From Tolypeutes matacus (Eukaryota; Chordata; Mammalia; Cingulata; Chlamyphoridae): a DNA stretch of 64,000 bases. A program made the translations under genes and the position numbers. Shown here piece after piece: positions 56,141-64,000 of the stretch (the first letter of the stretch is position 1; every line of letters begins with the position of its first letter). The notes beneath the pieces are model-generated. The model searched no databases, was not told where the DNA came from, and worked only from the letters and a program-made list of their open reading frames with translations. The stretch spans positions 1,124,275-1,188,274 of the forward strand of contig JAKSZT010054578.1 of the NCBI GenBank assembly GCA_026826555.1, in the 5' to 3' direction.

Positions 56141-56639
56141 CTCAGCTGAAATTCAAAGCACAGCCCCTTGCTCAGAAAAGGGCACCTGTTCCTTAGGCCA
56201 CGGTCCCCTCCCTTCTCCCTCCCCCAGTCTGTCCAGCACCCCCTTCAACTCCACCCCCAACCCCAGCCATGGAAACTCTGGGCAGAAGGTTTTCCCCCTC
56301 CCCCGCTCTTCTTTTCAGAAGCCCTGCGCCTCCCCGGCAGCCCCACATGTCCCATCCCTTAGAGCTTAGAGGGTGGGACAGTGTCCCTGGGATCTGGCCC
56401 CAGGTCCCTCGTGGGGCTGACCTGGGCTCTGGTCCCAGCAGCGTCTCTGTCCAATGCCTGCCTAAGAGGAGTTGGACTCAGTGACTGTTAGCTGAGTGAG
56501 TGAAGCATGGCCCGTGCCGGTCAGCCTGGGACTGGGGAGTGGGCTGGTGAGCAGGGCCCAGCAGCTGACATCGAATGTGGGGATTCCCAGCACAACCCTC
56601 AAGTGCAGCCATGCTTCTTCTATTTAAAAGTTAATATTC

Positions 56640-56716
56640 GAGGAGCCAAGGTAGCTCAGTGGCTGGGTGCCTGCTTCACCCAGGTTCAAACCCGGGTGAC
56701 TCCTATTAAAAAAAAA
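56640..56716 (+). mobile_element. Short SINE
   Basis: Head only: gccaaggtagctcagtggc, B box GGTTCAAACCC, A9 tail. Inserted in copy C and absent at the same point in copies A and D. Confidence 0.8.
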
Positions 56717-56912
56717 GTTATTATCCAAGCACAGAACAGAATTGGGGGACGGAGTCGAGACAATGGCTACCTCCCCTGCGAGGAAACAGGAAGACGCTCC
56801 ATCTTGGGCTGTGGCTGACAAAGGCAATACTCAGAATCTGGCCAGGAGGAAAGCAGGAGACCAGGGGGAGCCTCATGGAGAGGAAGCTGGGCGAAAATCT
56901 GTGCAAAAGTCA

Positions 56913-56983
56913 CACCCAACGTGGGACTGGAATGCACAGCCCTGAGATTGAGTCTCCTGTTCTACCGACTGAGCTGGCTGGAC
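56913..56983 (-). pseudogene. tRNA-Lys pseudogene, anticodon broken
   Basis: Minus strand matches Lys-CTT, but two bases are missing in the anticodon loop (GAGACTCAATCTC in place of GAGACTCTTAATCTC), and the B box is changed (CATTCCAGTCC). The same two-base loss is found at 61415. Confidence 0.88.
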
Positions 56984-57609
56984 AGTTTAGGGATCTCCAA
57001 TGAGCTTTCCTCAGAACTTTCTCCTCAAGACGTGCCAGAGCGACCCTTGCTCCCAGTAACAGCGGAGGCTCAGCGTGTGAGGAGGCCGGGAATGGCGCAC
57101 ACTGACCAGACGGACAGAGAGACCCTGGAGGAATAGCAGCCGGACACGCAACGTTGAAGCTCCTTCTCCGCCTGTCCCCATATCCTCTAACCGTCCCTCC
57201 CTCCTGGGGAACTCTTGCAGGGAAGTCGAGGTCACGGAGCTCAAGGTCACCAGCTAAGAAGGGGCCAATCCTCCTTCCCTGCATCGTCTCTTAGGGACCA
57301 GCATCCTGCGGGCCTGTGGGAAGTCCTGGGTTCAGATCCTGGGCTCACTTTCAAAGACCCAATCTCTCCCCACCGCCTTTAGGGCGAGAAGCTGGAGAAG
57401 GGCCCTGGGGGTGCAGAACTAGGAAGGACCAGGAGTACCTTTTCCTTCCCAGGAGGCTTCCAAGATGGACAGGCGTGACGTCCCCGTGCCCAGGGCCTGC
57501 TTCAGGCAGTCAGCCAGGCCGGCACCCAAGAGAAGGAAAAGGCTGCTACCCGGAGCAGCCCGAGGACTTTGAGTCCAAGGAGGGCAGACTTGGCTGGGGC
57601 TGCTTACCT

Positions 57610-58545
57610 TTCCATATCTGTCCATTTCTGTGAAGAAGTCTGGTGGCATTTTGATTGGAATTGCATTGAATCTGTATATCGCTTTGAGTAGATTGACAAC
57701 TTACCAATATTTAGACTTCTAATCCATGAACATGGGATGTCCTCCCATTTATTTAGGTCTTCTTTGATTTCTTTATCAATGCTTTCTAGTTTTCCATGCC
57801 CAGGCCCTTTACATCCTTGGCGAAATTTATTCCTAGGTATTTGATTCTTTTACTTGCCATGTAAATGGAATTTTTCTCTTGATTTCCTCTTCAGATTGCT
57901 CACTACTAGTGTATTGAAGCCCTCTGACTTGCTCTTGTAGCTTTGTTGTGGATTTTTTGGGATTCTTTATGTATAGGATCATGTAATCTGCAAATAGGGA
58001 GAGTTTTACTTCTTTTCCTATTTGAATGCCTCTGTTGAGTAACAGTGTTAACAGTGGATTTTATTATCTTTTAATTTATGCAGCAACTGTAAAGTCATTC
58101 TTACACATGATATGGATTATTTGTTTCCTCTTTCATTATTTCTATATCACTAGTCTTTCAAAGATCTAGTTTAAGGATTTGTCTTACTTTCTATTGTATG
58201 CTTGTTTTCTACTTGAATAATTTTATCTCATCATTATTTTTCCATTACTCTATCTTCTTAGGTTTATTTTTGCTGTTGTTTTTCTAACTTCTTAACATTA
58301 ATTTTCAACAATTATTTTCTATTACACACACACAAGACTATAAACTTCTCTCAAATGACTGCTTTGGCTTAGCTGTAGTTTATGTATAGTATTTTTTAAT
58401 CTTTCATTTCATAATATTTTCTAAATTCCATTGCAAGTCCAACCTTAAATGGATTTTTTTGGAAGCATGTTGTTTAATTTGCCATCTTATTGGAAGGTTA
58501 CTGTTTTTGTGTTATTTATTTCTTCTCTGTTTATTTTTTGTGTAT
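57610..58545 (-). mobile_element. LINE-1 ORF2 region, antisense (left palindrome arm)
   Basis: The + strand shows reversed ORF2 text (gattggaattgcattgaatc, cttctaatccatgaacatgg, ctgcaaatagggagagtttt) up to about 58070. Beyond it AT-rich sequence, mirrored in the right arm, continues. Frame-broken. Confidence 0.8.
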
Positions 58546-58552
58546 ATTTTTA

Positions 58553-58632
58553 AAAGGAGGTACTTGGGATTGAAACTGGGACCTTGTACATGAGAAGCAG
58601 GCACTCAAACCACTGAGGTAGACATGCTCCCC
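58553..58632 (-). mobile_element. DAS-type SINE, short form
   Basis: Minus strand head GGGGAGCATGTCTACCTCAG through GGTTTCAATCCC. Present only in the left arm, so it was inserted after the palindrome formed or lost from the right arm. Confidence 0.8.
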
Positions 58633-58895
58633 TATTTTCATCTACTTTTTACTTTTTTATGTCACTCTTCAGCTTTTAAAAATCTACAGTCCCATACATT
58701 TTTTACAGTAATTTTCAATTACTGTGTATTTTTTTAAGAAGTATTATTTGGTTATTTTTTAATGATTGAGAATATTTTTCATAGTTCTTGTTCTCAAAGA
58801 TATTTTCATTCTTGTCTTTAAAATTTTTAGACATATTAAGAATATTTGTATTATAATCTGTGCCTGATAATCTTAGCATCTGAACTCTTTGAGTT

Positions 58896-59217
58896 TTGTT
58901 TGTTACCTGTTTAATCATTGTTGCTCATGTTGCCTTATTTTTCTTGTTATTTGTGATTGTGAGCTGCCCATTTTCCTTGCAAATTTCTTTGTATGAGGAA
59001 TTTCATGAGATCTAGAATAAAAGTATGTTTCTCTATGGGAAAATTTTTTTTTTGCTTCTGCCAGAGGTTCAGGGGCATTACCAGTTGAGGGTCACTTTAA
59101 ACTCAATCTTCTGCTTGAGGATCCCCCCCCACCCCAGCTGGTCCTTAAGTGTGGTTCATGACCAAACTTTCCCATGACACTCTCAAACCCACGACCCCAA
59201 CAAAAAATTGCAATGAC
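58896..59217. other. Palindrome spacer
   Basis: About 320 bases with no match between arms. No gene. Contains a T-run at 59045-59054 and a C-run at 59124-59132. Confidence 0.7.
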
Positions 59218-59600
59218 TTCAGATGCTAGGATTATCAGACACAGATTATACTACAAATATCCTTACAATGTCTAAAAAAAATTCAAGACAAGAATGAACA
59301 TATCTTTGAGAACATAAACCATGTAAAATATTCTAGAAGATTGAAAAAGAACTAAATCACACTTCTAGAAATAAAAGTGCACAATAATTGAAAATTGCAA
59401 TTTAAAAAATCCATATGACAGTTGATTCTAAAAAGTGCAAGTGTGAAATAATAAATGAAAAAGTATGTGATAAAAATAGTGCAGAAATAAATTACACAAA
59501 AGCAACAATTTCCCAATAATATTGCAAATTAAGCAAGACACTTCTAAAATATCCCTGTGTTAAGGAAGAACATACTTTAGGATTTAGAAAATATTGAACT

Positions 59601-59823
59601 TGGGAGGCGGCTGTGGCTCGGTCAGTGGGGCTCCCGTTTGCTGTGGGGAGGGCCCCGGGTTCGGTTCCCGGTGCCTCCTGGTGACTGGTGAAGGCAGGCC
59701 CGCCCGCATGGTGTGGTTGGCTGACCCAGCGAGCACAAGCAGCAAGGGGGGGATGAATGAATAAATAAATAAAATCTTAAAAATAAAATAAAATAAAAAA
59801 ATAAAAAGAATTAAAGCTTAAAA
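59601..59823 (+). mobile_element. Xenarthran DAS-type SINE with GC-rich body
   Basis: Full form with B box GGTTCGGTTCCC, gcccgcccgcatggtgtgg body and (AAAAT)n tail. Direct repeat aaaatattgaact at 59588-59600 and 59824-59836. Confidence 0.94.
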
Positions 59824-60129
59824 AAAATATTGAACTGAATGATAGCAAACATAGTATATATCTAATTACAGCTAAAGCTGTAGTTTGAGGGAAATTTATA
59901 GTCTTATATGTGTAATAGAAAAGTAAATGCTGAAAATTGATGACAAGAAGTTAGAATAAGTAGAGCAAAAATAAACTTAAGAATATAGAACAATGGAAAA
60001 ATAATAAGAGATAAAATTATTGAAGTAGAAAACAAGTATACAATAGAAATTAATGAGAAATCCTGAAGACAAATCTTTGAAACGTCTAATATGGAAATAA
60101 TGAAAGAAGAAACAAATAACTCATTTCAG

Positions 60130-60690
60130 GGGTAAGAAGGACTTTACAGTTGCTGCATAAATTAAAATGATAATAAAATTCATTGTCACCACTATTATTC
60201 AACAGTGTGCTGGAAGTTCTAGACATAACAATTAGGCAAAAAATGAAATAAAAGGCATCCAAACAGGAAAAGAAGAGGTAAATCTCTCCCTGTTTGGAGA
60301 TGACATAATCCTATACATAAAGAATCCTAAAAAAAAAATTACAGCAAAGCTACTAGAGCTAATAAATGGATTCAGCAAAATCAGTGGTGTTTCAATACAC
60401 TAGTGTACAACCCATAGAGGAAATCAAGAGAAAAATTCCATTTATACATAGCAACGAAAAGAATCAAATATCTAGTAATAAATTTCACCAAGGATGTAAA
60501 GGACCTGTACATGGAAAACTAGAAAACATTGATAAAGAAATCAAAAGAAGAGCTAAATAAATGGAAGGAAATCCTATGTCCATGGATTAAAAACTAAATA
60601 TTGTTAAATATTGTCAATTCTACCCAAAGTGATATACAGATTCAATGAATTCCAATCAAAATTCCAACAGACTTCTTCACAGAAATGGAC
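60130..60690 (+). mobile_element. LINE-1 ORF2 region, sense (right palindrome arm)
   Basis: Follows the ORF2 region after the polymerase motif: ctggaagttctagacataac, ttggagatgacataatcc, taaatggattcagcaaaa, cagaaatggacaaa. Stop codons break it. It ends at the same junction as the left arm. Confidence 0.85.
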
Positions 60691-61414
60691 AAATATGTAA
60701 AGATAAGCAGCCCCAGCTAAGCCTGCTCCCCCTGGGCTCGACCCCAAAGTCCCCATGCGGTTCTGGGTAGCAGCCTTTTCCTTCTCTTGGGTGCCCGCCA
60801 TGTCTGGCAGCCCTTTCCCCAAAGGAGCCACCCTGGGCTGGAAGAATGCATTGCCATGGGGGGCAGGGGTGGCTGTGCCTATCCTTCATCTTGGAAGCCA
60901 CCTGGCAAGGAAAAGTGGCCCTGGTCTGTCCGGGTGCTGCAGCCCCGGCCCTGGAGTCTGCCCTCCAGGCCCACAGTGGGGCCTCACTGCTGGCCCTAAA
61001 GGTGGTGGGGAGAGATTGGGAATTTGAAAGTGAGCGCTGCCCAGGATCTGGCCCCAGGACCTCCTGCAGACCCACTGGAGGCTGGTCCCTAGGAGGTGAT
61101 GCAGGGAAGGGGAGAGGCGGGGATGCCATCTTCCTTAGCTGGTGACCTTGATGCCGGTGACCCTGCTTTCCCTGCCTGCAAGAGTTCCCCTGGAAGTGGG
61201 GACAGTTAGAGGAAATGGGGGGAGGCAAGGGGTAGAAGGAACTTCAGTGCTGCATGCGCAGCCCGGCCCAGGTGTGGGGTATCAGGCCGCCACACCTCCA
61301 GGGCCTCTGTCTGTCTGTCTGGTCAACGTGCACCACTCCAGGCCTCCTTGCTGCTTTCCATGCTGTGGCTCCTGAATAGGGGACCCACAGTTTCTAGGAG
61401 CAGGGATCACTTTA

Positions 61415-61452
61415 GCGCTGTCGGTAGAGCAGGAGACTCAATCTCACGGTCC
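61415..61452 (+). pseudogene. tRNA-Lys pseudogene fragment
   Basis: About 38 bases of D-arm to anticodon arm (gtcggtagagcaggagac), with the same two-base loss as the copy at 56913 (ACTCAATCTC). Both acceptor ends are gone. Confidence 0.8.
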
Positions 61453-62139
61453 TTCTTTCCTGCCCTATGTTTGGCACCACTTTTGCAGGGAGTCTTGCCC
61501 AGCTTCCTGGGTTACACTGGAAGTGCCTGGAGCTCTAGTCTCCCTCAGGGTCCCTCTGGTCTACTGCTTTCCCCTCAGTCAGATTCTGGGGATCATTGTG
61601 TCAGCCACAGCCCCAGCTAGAGTCTCGGTCATGTTTCTTTGCAGCTGAGATGGCTGTTGTCCCTGAGTCCTCAGTGCCCCAGATTCCTTTCTGTGTTGGA
61701 TATTAACTTTTCTTTTCTTTTCTTTTTTTTACTTTTAAACTGCAGAAATCATGTCTGGTCACGAGGGGAGCAGTTGGTTCTGGGGTCCCCACATCCGCTG
61801 TCCGCTGCTGGGCCCTGCTCACCAGCCCACTCCCCAGCCACAGCATGACCTGCACGGGCCACGCTTCACTCACTCAACTAACTGAGCCGCAACTCTGAGC
61901 CACGCCCCGGATGGAGGCGCTGCAGGGACCAGACCCCAGGCACATCGTCCCACCATCTAAGCTAGGGGGAGGGGAGCTGTGGAGGGAGGCGCAGGGCTTC
62001 TGAAAAGAATAGCCGGAGGGAGAAAACCTTCTGTCCAGAGTTTCCAGGCTTGAGGGGGGCGGTGCAGTGGAAGGGGTGCTGGACAGACTGTGGGAGGCAG
62101 AAGGGAGGGGCCGTGGCCTAAGGAACAGGTGCCGTTTTC

Positions 62140-62250
62140 TAAGCATTCCTATTTGAGGTTCTGAGGTGTTTCCTTGGCATTTGTGTGTGCGGTTCTGTGG
62201 TCCTTACCGTGGCACCTGTATTTGGGGGTTCTGAGGTGTTTCCTGGGGAG
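62140..62250 (-). repeat. Short minisatellite array, ~35-bp unit
   Basis: About three units of the same repeat as at 36895 and 55815, minus strand. Confidence 0.75.
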
Positions 62251-62332
62251 CCTGGCTCTGCTCTCCCAAGGCTGTGCGGGGACAAGGGGAGGCTGTGGAG
62301 CTCCGCTTCCCTCTCGGGTCTCTGCTCTGTGG

Positions 62333-62405
62333 TGAGAGAGGTTCAAGTCCGTAGAGCATGAGACCTTTAATCTCAGGGTCGCTGGTTCGAGCCCCACGGA
62401 GGGCG
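62333..62405 (+). pseudogene. tRNA-Lys pseudogene
   Basis: From 62351 it matches Lys (gtagagcatgagac), with loop CCTTTAA (C at 33, anticodon TTT), and the T-arm is present. The 5' acceptor and D-arm are unrelated or lost and cannot pair. It corresponds to the intact Lys at 37744. Confidence 0.85.
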
Positions 62406-62875
62406 CGGCGTGGATCCGGGGACGCGCGGTGCGCGCACACTGCAGGACTTCGCGCGCCCTGCGGCGAGGGAACCCGGCCGCCGGCGTCAGTGCAGCATTA
62501 GCCGTTCCGTAGCAGGGAGCAGGAAATCCCTGCTCGAGGGACTCGAACCAGGGCTTACTCGATACCTGTCCACTGCGTCCTCCCTGTTCCTCAGCCTCCA
62601 CCGCCAGGCCGCGGGCTTCCCTGGGTGAACCTGGGATCCGTTCCCCAGTCCCATGAGAAAGAATCGAGTCCTTTCGTCCCGGCCCAGCTGACGCCTCTTC
62701 CTGCGGCTGCGCCGCTCTTTCCCCATCGCTGCCGCCTCCCTAGGGTCCCTCGATGCGACCCCAGAGCTCGGCCCAGGTCTGTCTGGGGAAGGGGCTCAGC
62801 CAGCTGTGGAATGAAGCCGGGAACCCCGAATGGGAAAGGCGTCCTAACCCCGACTCCCACCTCCCTTATCCTGGT

Positions 62876-62900
62876 GGCTCGTTGGTCCGGGGGTATTAAG
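62876..62900 (+). pseudogene. tRNA-Pro 5' fragment
   Basis: Only the first 24 bases remain (GGCTCGTTGGTCCGGGGGTA), then flank. It stands where the intact Pro-CGG stands in copy A. Confidence 0.8.
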
Positions 62901-63934
62901 TTTTATTGTGGTGCGGCGCGGTGGGGGCTTCAGTTAGCTCCATCCGTGTCTCGGTGAAGACTCAGGCTCTTCCCTGGGGTCTGGGTGGCACTTTCCCGGG
63001 CTGAACCCCTGTTTCCTGGAGCTGGGAGGGGTGGGGGACCATGGCGGGTGGCCAGGGCTGCGGGGCTCCCGAAAGAAAGGAACAGCGGACACCTGGACCA
63101 GCGGCCCTTCCATCTGTCCCCTGCTAGGGAAACTCCTTCTGCAGGGCGGAGCCGCGCCTGAAGGTCAGTGAGGTCAGTGAGTCTGCGCCGTCCAATGCGG
63201 CGGCCACGGAAACGTGGCTGGTAGACACGCGCTGCCCACACTGGATTCTGACCCCCCAAAAAGTTACAATTAATTGTATCTTTTTCTTTTAAAAAATTTC
63301 GGTGACACATGGGGCTCATGTTTGCGGCAATAATGGACCGCGCTGGCCCAAAGGCCTGACCGGGGCCAGAGGTCCGGGGCCTGCCTGGGCACATGCAGCA
63401 GGAGCTTCCCAGCCCAGGCTCTGGCGCCTTAATCTCACCATCTGTAAAACGGGGTCACTGATAGCACACGGGCCTCCAACATCTATGACTTGTTCGAAAA
63501 CTCAACACAGGGCCGGGCACATATTCGGCGCTCATGGGTGAAACGCCTGGTCAATGCAAAGGCCGGAAACCCTCGTGGACGGGGAGCGCGAAGGGTGTGG
63601 GTCACCCAGGACTCATCGGACTGGAGGAACCGGCCGGGGACCCGGAGTCGCCTCTTCTCACTGCGCGGGCGTCCAGCGCGCGAATTGCCGGGACCCGAGG
63701 CAGCTCTGCTGCTCCGCCCGGGCTGTCTAGACCCCTCAGGCTTCCCCACCAGCCCCGGACACGGGGCGGCCCTGCGCCCACTGCCGGGGTCCCGAGAACT
63801 TTGGGGAAGGAGCCCGGGAATGCGACCTGCGACTGAGGGGCAGGAGCCACACGTGCCGGCAGAGAGCCAGGAAGCTGCGGGGCTGACCAGGACACAGCTC
63901 TGATCTGAAAGACCTGCAAGGTGGCGATCGCGGT

Positions 63935-64000
63935 GCCCCCGCTAACTCAGCCAGGACAGCCTGCGGCCCTGCTCCGAGGTCGTGGGCTCTGGCTCAGGTC
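63935..64000 (+). pseudogene. Decayed tRNA-Lys relic at window edge
   Basis: + strand version of the relic at 47882-47951: CCGCTAACTCAGCC, then GAGGTCGTGGGCTCTGGC. The anticodon arm is unreadable. Confidence 0.5.

Larger units (their letters stand above)
55795..58895 (-). repeat. Left arm of a large imperfect palindrome (includes duplication copy C)
   Basis: Reverse complement of 59218-62250. From the centre outward both arms hold AT-rich sequence, a LINE-1 piece, then the tRNA-Lys-flank unit with a broken Lys (56913), then a minisatellite. Example near the centre: 58800-58880 against 59225-59300, about 85% identical by eye. The LINE-1/unit junction (near 57610 and 60690) is the same in both arms. 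Confidence 0.85.
59218..62250 (+). repeat. Right arm of the large palindrome
   Basis: Mirror of 55795-58895. It holds a SINE at 59601 absent from the left arm, the LINE-1 piece 60130-60690, a Lys fragment (61415) and a short minisatellite at its end. 60690 onward is also the start of duplication copy D. Confidence 0.85.
60690..64000 (+). repeat. Segmental duplication copy D of the Lys/Pro tRNA unit
   Basis: Matches copy A (34930-38800) in order: Lys relic 61415, minisatellite, broken Lys 62333, Pro fragment 62876 and flank. All its tRNA copies are broken, unlike copy A. Its last 670 bases match copy B (47882-48550) nearly perfectly and run off the window edge. Confidence 0.82.

Overview
This is mammalian nuclear DNA, almost certainly from a xenarthran and more likely a sloth or anteater than an armadillo. 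The evidence is a dense set of tRNA-headed SINEs of the xenarthran DAS type, LINE-1 pieces, MaLR and ERVL relics, intron-split genes and CpG-rich promoters. Gene order matches human 16p13.3: ZNF213, then CASP16 (a pseudogene in human), then a tRNA-Arg/Lys/Pro cluster.

Layout. 1-3.65 kb is repeats (LINE-1, three SINEs with clear target-site duplications, an old L2-like piece). 3.7-4.65 kb is a CpG-island promoter. 5.49-8.92 kb is ZNF213 on the + strand, with five coding exons encoding SCAN, KRAB and five C2H2 fingers (462 aa by my splicing). 10.86-15.17 kb is a caspase-16 gene on the + strand. I could assemble it into one open frame of 467 codons across eleven canonical exons. It has two caspase units in tandem: a degenerate N-terminal one without the catalytic His and Cys, then one with both. 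From 15.77 kb onward the window is a tRNA cluster in GC-rich DNA, with Arg-CCG, Arg-CCT, Lys-CTT and all three Pro anticodons, plus many broken copies. 18-23.3 kb is an endogenous-retrovirus island inside it.

From 32 kb to the end the DNA is built of repeated and inverted segments. Copies of one Lys/Pro tRNA unit lie at about 34.9-38.8 (+), 51.1-47.9 (-), 57.6-55.8 (-) and 60.7-64.0 kb (+). A second inverted pair lies at 32.65-34.06 and 45.80-47.16 kb and carries two oppositely facing CTCF-like motifs. A large imperfect palindrome is centred near 59.06 kb. Parts of these repeats are about 98% identical by eye while neighbouring parts are about 85-90%, which suggests gene conversion. Two processed pseudogenes (GTPBP10 and ARL5) sit in this region.

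The two protein genes are functionally unrelated (a transcription factor and a caspase-14-like protease). The tRNA genes supply Arg, Lys and Pro decoding. All identity figures are estimates from reading by eye; no alignment or database search was run.
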